Origin: an uncultured Agathobacter sp.
GTDB taxonomy: Bacteria > Bacillota > Clostridia > Lachnospirales > Lachnospiraceae
Assembly (NCBI GenBank): GCA_910587655.1
Contig: CAJUND010000018.1
Coordinates: 1-64,000 of the forward strand
Reading direction: 5' to 3'
DNA length: 64,000 nt
The notes under the pieces are model-generated. The model was not told where the DNA came from. It worked only from the letters and a program-made list of their open reading frames with translations, and made no database searches. A program made the translations under genes and the position numbers. Below are positions 1-8,929 of the stretch, in pieces. Numbering within the stretch: the stretch's first letter is position 1; each line of letters starts with the position of its first letter.

Positions 1-15
1 ATAAGAGAATATAAC

Positions 16-54
16 ATGAATGGAACATTGATTTTAGGAATTGATCATGGATAT
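16..54 (+). pseudogene. 5' end of a ParM/StbA-like plasmid-segregation actin, cut by the insertion sequence
   Basis: An ATG preceded by a purine-rich stretch opens a frame reading MNGTLILGIDHGY. This matches the start of ParM/StbA-type actin-like ATPases, where the first beta strand and phosphate-1 loop read (I/L)xGIDxGYG. The frame runs straight into the inverted repeat of the IS element after about 13 codons. No continuation of the actin gene is seen on the far side of the IS, so the rest was lost by deletion. The call rests on 13 residues only. Such actins occur on plasmids and in phages, which fits the phage-type genes to the right. Confidence 0.45.
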
Positions 55-71
55 GATGTTGGGGTCAAAAG
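55..71 (+). repeat. Left terminal inverted repeat of the IS
   Basis: GATGTTGGGGTCAAAAG, identical over 17 bp to the reverse complement of the right end. It marks the boundary with the truncated actin gene. Confidence 0.8.
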
Positions 72-182
72 AGTTTTTAGAAACTCTCTGACTTTCCATA
101 TAGTACCCTGAAAATTTTACACAGTTGTTTTGATGATGAGATTTTGCATATTTATCTGTAGTATCGATGGTTGATTCCTGCT

Positions 183-1797
183 TTATCTTGCTAATACCGG
201 ATTTTCGGCATAATGTCCCAGGCCCTTCCGATATGTGAAGAGTTTTTTAAAGTTCAATGCTCCTATTTTGCAGCCAAAGAAAAATCTTCCTCGTATCAAT
301 CCTCTGACAGGCATCCTGTCAGCATGGTAGATTCTTCCCAAAATGGAGGGGACGGTTTCTACTCCATTGCGGATTTTAAAAAGATTGCGGAATTCTTCTG
401 TTCCCATGAACCGTTGCTGTTTTGCACGTTCATGCGCTTTTATAGATACCGTTACTGAACTGACACGTTTATGGATCTTCGCTTTGCATCGATCTTTGTT
501 CGGGCAGCCTGCACATTGGTCTCTGGTAAATGATACGTGGAACTGCCGGGATTTACTTCCTGTATATCCACAGGATTTTGGCTCATATCCCGCCGGGCAT
601 CTCAATACCTTTGTCCCCGATTCATTAAAGACAAAGTCGGCAAGGATATCATCGACAGGCTTTCCGGATAGATCAGTATTCACCAGCCGGATGTTCTTAC
701 CCTCGGCAAGGTCATGGTTTTCTTTTCCCGAATAAGCTCCATCCGTGACAAGGACTGTTTCTTTTTCCTGTACTTCCTTACACTCCAGGCTGTCTTTCAG
801 GAAGCGGCTGTCGCTGTAGTTGTTCTGCTCGTACTGGTAGTCCGTGATAACGGAGCCATTTTTACCAACTGTCTCTTCCAGATTGGCAGCATATCCCTGA
901 TATTCTTTCCCGGCTTTCTCACGAAAAGCTGCATCCGGGTCAGAAGGATTCTGGAGCATACCGGAATGAAACCCACCGTCTTCTTTTGTACGGAGGCGGC
1001 GGGCAGCCTCTTCCACAATAGTCTGTTCCGAAAGGCAGCGGACCAGAAGCTGATATTCTGTAACGTCATCATAGCCGGAGCCGCATATAGACAATAGTCT
1101 GTCTGAATCTTCAAGAATGTTCTTTAGCTGGTTATCCGTTTCTGAAGCATTGTTATAAGTAGAATGTTCTGTTGTAATCATTCGGGTCACAATAATGTTC
1201 CAGGCCTTTCAGCAAGGCATCCGGATTATTTTTATGAAGATAAACAGCCAGTTTTGCCACGCAGGTGTAAAGCAGTTCCATACGGCTGAGTTTCCGGATA
1301 TTCGCAGCAATCATCATAGAATCCATCCGCTTGATACGTGGATTAATATCCATCATTTTTGCGATTTTTTCACTCAATCCTGTAATGCAGTTATGGAGCA
1401 GATCAGTTCCGTAAGCAGACTCATAATCATAGCAGCGTTTGCGGAAGCGTGAAAGTGTTTTGTCACTCAGCGGCTGTTCTTCACAGCCAGTCGTGTGAAG
1501 GGCATACTGATATCGGGGATCCAGCATTAAATTTTCGACAATCTCATCATCCGAAATGCCGAAAATCTCTTTTATAATCAGTGCACCAATACAGACATTT
1601 ACCGGAGTATTTGGCCTTGAAGCATTAGAAGAATACAGAACTTTGAATGGTTCTTCCTCTATGAAGGGGAAAATATCATCTGCAAACGATTTTGCCCATG
1701 AGTGTCCCAATGCTTTTTGCTCTCGGGAAGTCAGCCCGCTAAAACTGTCTGTAAGGGACAGCTGCTGATAAGAATTCATTCTGAACGACATATGCAT
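183..1797 (-). pseudogene. IS1182-type transposase, split by one frameshift
   Basis: The N-terminal part (about 210 codons, ending in DPNDYNRTFYL) carries the DUF772-like domain typical of IS1182 transposases. This domain includes PVNVCIGALIIKEIFG and the DxxLSRFRKR region. The C-terminal part (from about TYNNASETDNQ) carries the DDE half with VTDGAYSG, a zinc-ribbon-like CAGCPNKDRC cluster and a C-terminal RxxxRxxF region. The two halves overlap in different frames near position 1160-1185. One extra base, or two missing, separates them, and the combined length of about 530 residues fits the family. IS1182 elements are not known to use programmed frameshifting, so this is probably an inactive copy. 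The start is the ATG just inside the right end. Confidence 0.85.
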
Positions 1798-1883
1798 CTA
1801 CCACCTTCGCTTGATAAGTACAGTATATCATATCAAGCGGGAAAAAGTATTTTTATGTAAAATTTTCAAGGTACTATAGGGGG

Positions 1884-1900
1884 CTTTTGACCCCAACATC
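1884..1900 (-). repeat. Right terminal inverted repeat of the IS
   Basis: Exact inverted copy of the left 17-bp repeat. The sequence to its right (TTTTTTATAG) does not continue the actin gene found on the left side. Confidence 0.8.
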
Positions 1901-1956
1901 TTTTTTATAGATTTATTACCTTTTTGTGTGAAATCCTTATGTTTGTACCCTTTTAA

Positions 1957-2130
1957 CTGTTGGTGTTAGTATATGAAGAAGGACAGGGCAAGCTGAAAGG
2001 CAATGGAAATAAGGGTATCGCATGTGGTCTTAATAATCTCCAGAAGATCAGAGACGGAGAACCGCTTGGCGGCAAGAGCAGGGCTGAGGATGATTTTGCA
2101 ATAGAAGATGACGAAGATTTCTTAGCGTAG
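1957..2130 (+). pseudogene. C-terminal fragment of a DUF2815 phage protein
   Basis: An open frame after an in-frame stop reads GNGNKGIACGLNNLQ, RDGEPLGGKSRAEDDFA and an acidic tail. This is the conserved C-terminus of DUF2815, a phage protein thought to act like a single-strand DNA-binding protein and usually encoded just before a phage DNA polymerase I. Roughly the last 50 of about 180 residues remain and there is no start codon. The polymerase gene directly downstream supports the call. Confidence 0.65.
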
Positions 2131-2184
2131 GATATAAGAGAATGGGCGGCCGGTGTGTCGCCTGTTTTCAGATGGGAGGAGTTT

Positions 2185-3926
2185 ATGCATGCAATCAGTA
2201 TTGATATAGAGACATTTTCCAGCAATGATCTGAATAAATGCGGTGTTTATCAATATGTGCAGGCGCCGGATTTTGATATTCTGTTATTTGGATATGCAGT
2301 GGATAGCGGTGCAGTAAAGGTTGTGGATCTAACAGCAGGGGAGGAGATACCGGAGGAGGTTCTGGCGGCGCTTTCCGATGAGCGTGTTACGAAATGGGCA
2401 TTTAACAGCAATTTTGAACGAATCTGTCTGTCGGAATGGATCAGACGAAAGCATCCGGAATATTTTATTTCCTACGGTATCCCGGAGGACACGGTGGGGG
2501 ATTATCTTAATCCGCATGGTTGGAAGTGTTCCATGATATGGTCGGCATATATGGGGCTTCCGCTGTCACTTGCGGGAGCCGGTGCGGCGCTGGGCTGGAC
2601 AAGCAGAAACTGAAAGAGGGTAAGGTTTTAATCCGTTATTTGTGTGTGCCGTGCAAGGCAACGAAGAGTAATGGCGGCAGAACCAGAAATCTTCCAGAGC
2701 ATGACATGGAGAAATGGGAATTATTTAAGGTATACAATCAAAGGGACGTGGAGGTAGAGCAGTCTATCCAGCAGAAACTGGCAAAGTTTCCGGTGCCGGA
2801 TTTTGTCTGGGAAGAGTTCTGGCTTGACCAGGAAATCTGTGACAGGGGCATTGAGATGGATTCGTTGGGTAAAAAAGAGGTGGCAAAGCTGATTGGGGAG
2901 GTGGATGGCAGGGCAAGAGGGATGTTTCATTTTTATGGGGCAAATTGTTCCGGCAGATGGGCGGGGCGTATTATCCAGCTGCAGAATCTGCCGCAGAACC
3001 ATATGGAAGATCTGGAAGAAGCAAGAGGACTTGTTAGGAATGGAGATTATGCAGCGCTTTCCATGCTGTATGATTCCGTACCGGAGGTGCTTTCTGAACT
3101 GATACGAACAGCCTTTGTGGCAAGGGATGGATATAAATTTGTGGTATCTGACTTTTCTGCTATTGAAGCCGGGGTGTTGTCATGGCTTGCCGGAGAGAAG
3201 TGGAGAACAGAGGTATTTGTGAATAACGGAGATATTTATTGTGCATCGGCATCCGCCATGTTCGGAGTACCTGTGGAGAAGCATGAAGAAAATGCTTATT
3301 TGAGGCAAAAAGGCAAGATTGCGGAACTGGCTCTTGGATATGGCGGTTTCGTCGGCGCATTAAAATCCATGGGAGCATTGGAGTCGGGGATTGCGGAAGA
3401 GGAACTGCAGCTGCTTGTGGATATGTGGAGACGGTCCAATCCGAACATTGTGAGATTTTGGCGGGATGTAGACCGTGCTGTGAAAAATGTGGTAAAGAAT
3501 AGGACACAGGAAGAGGTAAAGGGCATTCGTTTTTGTTATCAAAGTGGAATGTTGTTTATCAGACTGCCATCCGGCAGACAGTTATCCTATGTGAAACCGA
3601 GGATGGGGGAGAATAAATTTGGTGGGGAATCTGTCACTTATCAAGGTGTCGGTGGAACTAAGAAATGGGAGAGGATTGAAAGTTATGGTTCGAAATTCGT
3701 TGAAAATATTGTACAGGCAATCTCCAGAGATATTTTAAGTTTATCCATGAAGACGCTTTCACACTGTTTTATCTGCGGTCATGTTCATGATGAACTTATT
3801 ATTGAGTGCAGTAAGGGGGGATCTCTGGATGCCATCTGTGAGAAGATGGGAAGGACACCATCCTGGGCAACGGGACGGGTCATGCGTGCGGATGGGTATG
3901 AGACGGAATTTTATAAAAAAGATTAA
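2185..3926 (+). pseudogene. Phage-type DNA polymerase I (family A), degraded
   Basis: The start is the ATG after GGGAGG. The frame begins with an exonuclease-like DIET motif (MHAISIDIETFSS). After about 137 codons it shifts frame: CTGGGC-TGGAC lacks one base where ALGLDKQKLKEGK is expected. The second frame carries the polymerase domain with motif A (VVSDFSAIEAGVLSWLAGE), the O-helix region (RQKGKIAELALGYGG) and motif C (HVHDELIIE). Relatives read SAIEARV in motif A, so the arginine is replaced here by glycine. Two segments appear to be missing. One lies between DRGIE and MDSLGKK (the LENPNS region), the other between AKLIGEV and DGRARGMF. About 580 codons remain against roughly 640-660 in intact relatives. 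This is a prophage or plasmid remnant. Confidence 0.8.
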
Positions 3927-4186
3927 ATGATGTAAAAGGCACCCACACAACTGGATACCTTTACTGCCCTTACGGCGAAAATACTTCTTAAAAAATTGCC
4001 CTTACGGTACTCATCTATTCGCAGTTCCTCTTAACAACGCTTTATGTCGGCTTTTCTATGGGAACAGCCCCCGTCGTAAGCTATAATTATGGGAGCGGAA
4101 CAGACAAAAGATCCGTTTTCGTAACTTTCCCGGTATTTTTCCCAAAAACATAGTAACAGATGTATCCGATAGCAAGTTGGCAAGAT
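3927..4186. other. Non-coding stretch between phage remnant and sugar operon
   Basis: No convincing coding frame was found. An 11-bp direct repeat, TGCCCTTACGG, occurs at 3965-3975 and 3997-4007. The right part leads into the regulatory region of the sugar-transport operon. Confidence 0.5.
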
Positions 4187-4213
4187 TTGATAACCGGAAA
4201 GCAATAATTGTAT
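4187..4213 (+). promoter_or_regulatory. 27-bp element shared with the isomerase operon
   Basis: TTGATAACCG followed by AGCAAT and ATTGTAT matches 24 of 27 positions in a segment at 11600-11626, ahead of the pentose-catabolic genes. The conserved ends TTGATA and TTGTAT/TATAGC may also serve as a loose -35/-10 pair. The nearby AraC-type gene is the obvious candidate to bind here. The match is seen directly; the regulator assignment is inference. Confidence 0.6.
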
Positions 4214-4275
4214 AGCTATGGATACAAATTTGGAATAACATAAAACTATCATAAAACAAGAAAGGAAGGTACGTT

Positions 4276-5721
4276 ATGAGAAAACTTAAAATGGGGAAAT
4301 TCCAAAGAGTAGCAGCAGTAGGTCTTGCCCTGGCAATGATGACAGGGAGTCTTGCGGCTTGTGGCTCTGATGATGCAGGAAAGAAGGGGTCTAATACGGA
4401 ATCATCATCCAGCAAGCCGAAGGAGGGTTCTTCATCCGATGGAAAGAAAGGAACGATAAATGTATATGCATTTACTGATGAAGTTCCAAAAATGATTGAC
4501 AAGTTTGTTGAGACACATCCTGATTTTGGATATGACATAAACCCGACAATCATTGCAACAACTGACGGCGCTTACCAGCCGGCGCTTGACCAGGCGCTTG
4601 CAGCAGGCGGTGCGGATGCTCCTGACATTTATTGTGCGGAAGCTGCGTTTGTACTTAAGTACACACAGGGAGAAGCGGCTTCGTATGCAGCGTCATATGC
4701 GGATCTCGGAATTGATATCGACAGCAAGCTTTCCGAGTCGGAAATTGCGCAGTATTCAGTGGATATCGGAACAAATCCTGATGGAAATGTAGTTGGTCTT
4801 GGGTATCAGGCAACAGGCGGATGCTTTATATACAGAAGATCAATTGCCAAAGAAGCATTTGGAACAGATGACCCTGCAGAAGTCAGCAAGGCTATCGGCG
4901 GTGGTTCAGGCTCATGGGATAAGTTCTTTGAGGCAGCTGAAACACTGAAAGGAAAAGGATATGGAATCATATCAGGCGACGGTGACCTCTGGCACGCAGT
5001 TGAGAACAGTTCAGACAAAGGCTGGATTTCAGACGGCAAGCTCTATATTGATCCTAAGAGGGAAGAGTTCTTTGATCTTTCAAAGAAACTGAAAGACAAT
5101 GGTTACCACAATGACACACAGGACTGGCAGGATGCGTGGTTTGCAGACATGAAGGGCGAAGGAGACAAAGGAGTCTTAGGTTTCTTCGGACCGGCATGGC
5201 TGATTAACTACACAATGGCTCCTAACTGCGGCGGCGCAAAAGCGGGTGAAGGTACATATGGCGACTGGGCAGTCTGCGATTCTCCGGTTGGTTTCTTCTG
5301 GGGCGGCACATGGCTGCTTGCAAACAAGGATTCTGACAAGAAGGAAGCTGTAGGACAGATTATCGACTGGATTACGCTTGACAGTTCTGAGGACGGACTT
5401 CAGTATGCATGGGCAAATGGAACTGTGGACTGGGATAATGATCCTTCCACACCGACAGCAAAGGATGCAGTTGGTTCGGGTAAGGTGATGTCAACATCAG
5501 ACGGTTCTCTTGAGTTCCTTGGCGGACAGAATATGTTTGATTATTTTGTACCGGCAAATACTTATGCAAATGGTAAGAACCTGACGCAGTATGATGAGAC
5601 AATCAACCAGTACTGGAGAGATGCGGTCAGAACCTATACATCAGGAGAAAAGAGCAAAGAAGATGCGATTGAAGCATTTAAGCAGAATGTAAGGGACAAC
5701 CTTGATGTAGAGGTGGAATAA
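4276..5721 (+). CDS. Extracellular sugar-binding lipoprotein of an ABC importer
   Basis: The 481-residue protein has a signal peptide ending in a lipobox (SLAAC, Cys29), followed by a Ser/Lys-rich linker typical of Gram-positive binding proteins. The mature part is a family-1-type solute-binding protein (DVYxFTDEVPKM near the start, WGGTWLLANKDSDKK late). Anchored on the outer face of the membrane, it would deliver an oligosaccharide to the two permeases downstream. The next-door GH43 and xylulose genes point to xylo- or arabinoxylo-oligosaccharides, but the ligand is inferred from context. The start is the ATG after AAGGAAGG. No ATPase is encoded here, so a shared MsmX-type ATPase elsewhere is expected. 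Confidence 0.9.
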   Translation: MRKLKMGKFQRVAAVGLALAMMTGSLAACGSDDAGKKGSNTESSSSKPKEGSSSDGKKGTINVYAFTDEVPKMIDKFVETHPDFGYDINPTIIATTDGAYQPALDQALAAGGADAPDIYCAEAAFVLKYTQGEAASYAASYADLGIDIDSKLSESEIAQYSVDIGTNPDGNVVGLGYQATGGCFIYRRSIAKEAFGTDDPAEVSKAIGGGSGSWDKFFEAAETLKGKGYGIISGDGDLWHAVENSSDKGWISDGKLYIDPKREEFFDLSKKLKDNGYHNDTQDWQDAWFADMKGEGDKGVLGFFGPAWLINYTMAPNCGGAKAGEGTYGDWAVCDSPVGFFWGGTWLLANKDSDKKEAVGQIIDWITLDSSEDGLQYAWANGTVDWDNDPSTPTAKDAVGSGKVMSTSDGSLEFLGGQNMFDYFVPANTYANGKNLTQYDETINQYWRDAVRTYTSGEKSKEDAIEAFKQNVRDNLDVEVE

Positions 5722-5749
5722 TATTTGTATATTATATCCTGCACATTTG

Positions 5750-5783
5750 GGAGGCGGTGAAGCGCTTTCACTGCCTCCTTTTT
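5750..5783 (+). terminator. Intercistronic hairpin / leaky terminator with a cre-like core
   Basis: GGAGGCGGTGAA pairs with TTCACTGCCTCC (one G-T pair) around a 5-base loop and is followed by five T. It sits between the binding-protein gene and the first permease gene, where partial termination or 3'-end protection would make binding protein exceed permease. The core TGAAGCGCTTTCA also resembles a CcpA cre box (TGAAAGCGCTTTCA), missing one base. Confidence 0.7.
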
Positions 5784-5817
5784 CAATAGACTGAATCAGC
5801 TTTTGGAGGAATGGTAT

Positions 5818-6792
5818 ATGAAAAGAAAGAAGAAAATATCGTATGCTAAATATGGATACATATTCTGCATACCATTTGTAGCTGCGTTTGCGCTATTTAC
5901 TTTATATCCCATCATATATACTGTTCTCATAGGATTTACAGACTTTAAAGGACTGGGTGCGACAACATTTCACTTTTTGGATAATCCGTTCCAGAACTAC
6001 AAGGAAATTTTGGGGTCTCCGACATTTAAAATAGCACTTGGCAATACCTTCAGATTATGGGGCTGGAACTTCCTGCCGCAGATACTTTTGGCGCTTCTTC
6101 TTGCGGTGATATTCACTAACAGAAGACATAAGGTAAAAGGACAGGGATTCTTTAAAGTTGTATTTTATATGCCGAATATAATTACAGCGGCAACAGTTGC
6201 GATTCTTTTCGGTTCTTTGTTCGGATATCCTATGGGACCTGTAAATGATATGCTGGTGTCACTTGGAATAATTGATGAACCATATTTCTTTATGCAGAAT
6301 AAAGCTGTGGCAAGGGGCGTGGTATCATTCATTCAGTTCTGGATGTGGTATGGAAGTACCATGATAGTACTTATATCAGGTATTTTGGGCATTAACCCTG
6401 AAATATACGAGGCTGCCGATATTGACGGGGCTTCGGCATGGGAGAAGTTTTTATATGTAACACTCCCGAATCTGAGAACAATCCTGATATATACTCTTGT
6501 AACAAGTTTGATTGGCGGTCTTCAGATGTTCGACATCCCGCAGCTGCTCGTTGCAAAGAGCGGACCTGACAATGCGACACTGACAACAAGCTGTTTTATC
6601 TATAACCAGGCGTTCAGTGGAAGCTATATGTATAACCGTGCGTCCGCTGCAAGCATGATTATGTTTATCATTATTGCAATTCTTTCGGCTGTTGTTTTCT
6701 ATATCATGCAGGATCGTTCAGATGTTGCGGAAAAGAAAGCGGCAAAGAAGGCAGCGAAGGAAAAGAAGAAGGCAAGGAAGGAGGGCGTGTAG
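5818..6792 (+). CDS. Sugar ABC transporter permease, MalF/UgpA type
   Basis: The 324-residue membrane protein has about six transmembrane segments. It carries the cytoplasmic coupling motif EAADIDGASAWEKFLYVTLP, which matches EAAxxDGAxxxxxFxxIxLP of carbohydrate permeases. The ATG was chosen because GGAGG ends nine bases before it; a TTG five codons upstream lies within that ribosome-binding site. The C-terminal tail is lysine- and alanine-rich (AEKKAAKKAAKEKKKARKE) and probably cytoplasmic. It pairs with the next gene, which starts 3 bases downstream. Confidence 0.93.
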   Translation: MKRKKKISYAKYGYIFCIPFVAAFALFTLYPIIYTVLIGFTDFKGLGATTFHFLDNPFQNYKEILGSPTFKIALGNTFRLWGWNFLPQILLALLLAVIFTNRRHKVKGQGFFKVVFYMPNIITAATVAILFGSLFGYPMGPVNDMLVSLGIIDEPYFFMQNKAVARGVVSFIQFWMWYGSTMIVLISGILGINPEIYEAADIDGASAWEKFLYVTLPNLRTILIYTLVTSLIGGLQMFDIPQLLVAKSGPDNATLTTSCFIYNQAFSGSYMYNRASAASMIMFIIIAILSAVVFYIMQDRSDVAEKKAAKKAAKEKKKARKEGV

Positions 6793-6795
6793 AAT

Positions 6796-7650
6796 ATGGA
6801 GCAGGTTAAAACAGGAAAGAAACGTATATCCGGAGTGAAGCTTTTGATTTATGTTCTGTGCATCGCTCTTACGCTTCTCAGCATCATGCCATTCTTGATA
6901 ATGCTGATAAATTCTACAAGAAGTACGACAGAGATTCAGCAGCATGCCATATCTCTGTTACCATCGAAGTATTTGTTTGACAACCTCAAGATATTGACAG
7001 GAAAGAGCTTTAATCCGCTTGTCGGATTTAGAAACTCTATCATTATTTCAACAGGCGCCACGCTGTGCACTATTTATTTTTCAACACTTACAGCGTATGC
7101 CCTTGTTGCATATGAGTGGAAATTCCGTCAGCCGTTTTTTGCATTTGTAATGGCGGTTATGATGATTCCGTCACAGCTTGTAAGTATTGGTTTCTACCAG
7201 TTTATTTACAAGATTCATATGACAAATAACTTCCTGCCGCTTATCCTGCCGGCAATTGCGGCGCCGACATGCGTATTTTTTATGAGGCAGTTTATGATAC
7301 CGACGCTGCATATTGATGTCGTAAATTCGGCCCGGATTGACGGGGCAAGAGAATTTTATACCTTTAACAGAATCGTGCTTCCGATTATGAAGCCTGCCAT
7401 AGCAACCCAGGCAATATTCTCGTTTGTAACAAACTGGAATAACCTGTTTCTGCCTATGATTCTTCTGACAAAACAGGAAAAATATACAATGCCTGTAATG
7501 GTAAGTCTGTTAAAAGGTGATATTTATAAGACTGAGTACGGTTCCATTTATCTTGGACTGACTCTTACCGTACTGCCGCTTTTTATCGTATACTTCTTAT
7601 TGTCAAAGTATATTATCGCTGGTGTGGCCCTTGGAGGGGTAAAGGAGTAG
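6796..7650 (+). CDS. Sugar ABC transporter permease, MalG/UgpE type
   Basis: The 284-residue inner-membrane partner has about six membrane segments and the EAA loop SARIDGAREFYTFNRIVLPIMKPA. It ends in the usual MalG-like tail (KYIIAGVALGGVKE). It forms the translocation channel with the preceding permease. The gene is almost contiguous with both neighbours, so it is cotranscribed. Confidence 0.93.
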   Translation: MEQVKTGKKRISGVKLLIYVLCIALTLLSIMPFLIMLINSTRSTTEIQQHAISLLPSKYLFDNLKILTGKSFNPLVGFRNSIIISTGATLCTIYFSTLTAYALVAYEWKFRQPFFAFVMAVMMIPSQLVSIGFYQFIYKIHMTNNFLPLILPAIAAPTCVFFMRQFMIPTLHIDVVNSARIDGAREFYTFNRIVLPIMKPAIATQAIFSFVTNWNNLFLPMILLTKQEKYTMPVMVSLLKGDIYKTEYGSIYLGLTLTVLPLFIVYFLLSKYIIAGVALGGVKE

Positions 7651-7651
7651 C

Positions 7652-8317
7652 ATGTATATTTTCAGTATGAATAATCCGTTCTTCCGTTTTGTTGGAAAGG
7701 TGGTTGACCTTGTTTGTGTAAACATTCTGACTTTGCTCTGTGCAATTCCGGTTGTTACGGCAGGAGCGTCGTTTACGGCAATGTACAGAGTTCTGATCAG
7801 AATGGCGGTTCATGAAGGAGGAACGATAACCAGGGATTTTTTTAAAGAATTTAAAAATAACTTTAAAAAAGCAACGGCGGTATGGATGCCATTACTGGTA
7901 ATACTCACGATTCTTCTGAGCAACGCCTGGCTGATGCGTCAGGGAGTGCTTGAAAAATTTGGCAGCTTGTACGTATTAGTTGGCATAAGCATAGGATTAA
8001 TAGCGATATTCACACTGATTTTTATGCAGTATTATTTTTCGATACTTTCCAGGTATCAGACAAATATAAAAAATGCTGTAAAGAATTCGCTGCTGCTGAT
8101 GTTTGCATATTTTCCCAAATCAATATGCATGCTGATAATCGGATTTTCCCCGATAGCGCTTATGATGATTTCGGATTATTTTGTCTGGTTCTGGTTTTTG
8201 TACGGATTCAGCTTTCCGGGTTATTTTACAGCTATGCTGATGGGAAATATATTTCTGAGTTTGGAAGAAAAAGAAGGAAAGGCAGGGGCAGGGTCGGATG
8301 GACAGAGTACAGTTTAA
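7652..8317 (+). CDS. YesL-like DUF624 membrane protein
   Basis: The 221-residue integral membrane protein has about five hydrophobic segments. The N-terminus (NNPFFRFVGKVVDLVCVNIL) and the following CAIPVVTAGASFTAMYRV match the DUF624/YesL family. YesL-like genes are common in Firmicute polysaccharide operons next to binding-protein-dependent permeases (yesLMNOPQ in Bacillus). Their molecular role is not established. The start overlaps the end of the permease region, and the 3' end overlaps the next gene by 20 bases. Confidence 0.85.
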   Translation: MYIFSMNNPFFRFVGKVVDLVCVNILTLLCAIPVVTAGASFTAMYRVLIRMAVHEGGTITRDFFKEFKNNFKKATAVWMPLLVILTILLSNAWLMRQGVLEKFGSLYVLVGISIGLIAIFTLIFMQYYFSILSRYQTNIKNAVKNSLLLMFAYFPKSICMLIIGFSPIALMMISDYFVWFWFLYGFSFPGYFTAMLMGNIFLSLEEKEGKAGAGSDGQSTV

Positions 8318-8792
8318 TAACATGACGGTTAAGCAGAAGCTTAAATGGTTTTTCGGGTATTATGGAATGACCATAGCTGCAGTCCTGGGTGTATGTGTGG
8401 TTGCGGTAATGCTGGTAAAAGCAGTGTTCTGGCCCCAGAAGGCGGAGGATGTATGCGTTTTATTATACAGCGATGCAGTTACACAGGAGGACTGTGCATT
8501 ATATAAGCGCGAAATAGAGAGCCGCAATACTGGAAAAAGTGCAAGTGTACAGGTCTGTAATATATCCGACCCGTATGGTTCGCAGGCTTTTGCTGCCAAA
8601 GTTGGCTGTGATTTGATTGATCTGGTAATTGCTCCTGAAAAAGAAATGAAGCTTATGGCGGATAACGGGTTCCTGCTTAATTATGCGCCTGTTGAGGGCA
8701 GCACAATGTATATGGGAATACCTAAAACTGCCAGGGAAGGTAATCTGCTTGAAGATGTGATAGATTACCTGAATGAAAAAATTCCAATGTAA
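8298..8792 (+). CDS. Membrane-anchored protein of unknown function (oligosaccharide-operon associated)
   Basis: The 164-residue protein has a short cytoplasmic N-terminus (KQKLKWFFGYYGM), one transmembrane helix (about residues 22-42) and an extracytoplasmic domain. The domain ends with DLIDLVIAPEKEMKLMADNG and LEDVIDYLNEKI. I do not recognise a named family. Topology and local motifs resemble the protein encoded at 44797 in the mannan locus (FIAEYYG before the helix, VDVFLSNEEVLYSLGEF late). The two may therefore be members of one family that accompanies ABC sugar importers. The domain looks somewhat like a reduced binding-protein lobe, but that is a guess. Confidence 0.7.
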   Translation: MDRVQFNNMTVKQKLKWFFGYYGMTIAAVLGVCVVAVMLVKAVFWPQKAEDVCVLLYSDAVTQEDCALYKREIESRNTGKSASVQVCNISDPYGSQAFAAKVGCDLIDLVIAPEKEMKLMADNGFLLNYAPVEGSTMYMGIPKTAREGNLLEDVIDYLNEKIPM

Positions 8793-8845
8793 GAGTGATA
8801 AATATATTTATACCTGGCAACAGTCTTCATATGTTACTTCCTCCT

Positions 8846-8873
8846 TTGATCGAAGGCTGTTGTCGGTTATAAT
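8846..8873 (+). promoter_or_regulatory. Probable sigma-A promoter for the GH43 gene
   Basis: TTGATC and TATAAT are separated by 16 bp. CAACAGTCTTC upstream can pair with GAAGGCTGTTG across the -35, and a second inverted repeat (GTGTGTT/AACACAC) lies in the leader. The GH43 gene can therefore be transcribed separately from the importer. Confidence 0.65.
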
Positions 8874-8929
8874 ATATAAAACAGTGTGTTGAACTGTTAA
8901 ACACACGAGGTGATGAGGAGATAAGATTA

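Larger units (their letters stand above)
55..1900 (-). mobile_element. IS1182-family-like insertion sequence, transposase frameshifted
   Basis: The element is bounded by a perfect 17-bp inverted repeat, GATGTTGGGGTCAAAAG at the left end and its reverse complement at the right end. A second subterminal inverted match (ATAGTACCNTGAAAATTTTA) lies about 30 bp further in on both sides. It encodes one transposase on the minus strand. The outermost six bases (GATGTT/AACATC) may belong to a palindromic target rather than to the IS, in which case the true tips are GGGGTCAAAAG; IS1182 relatives often choose palindromic targets. No clear target duplication outside the 17-mer was found. The frameshift in the transposase suggests the copy is not autonomous. 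Confidence 0.8.

Noticed and set aside
183..1797. Programmed frameshifting to make the IS transposase
   Set aside because: No slippery heptamer or following structure was seen at the switch near 1160-1185, and this IS family normally uses one frame.
3965..4007. Direct repeat TGCCCTTACGG as part of a CRISPR-like or iteron array
   Set aside because: There are only two copies 32 bp apart in a decayed region, with no third unit.
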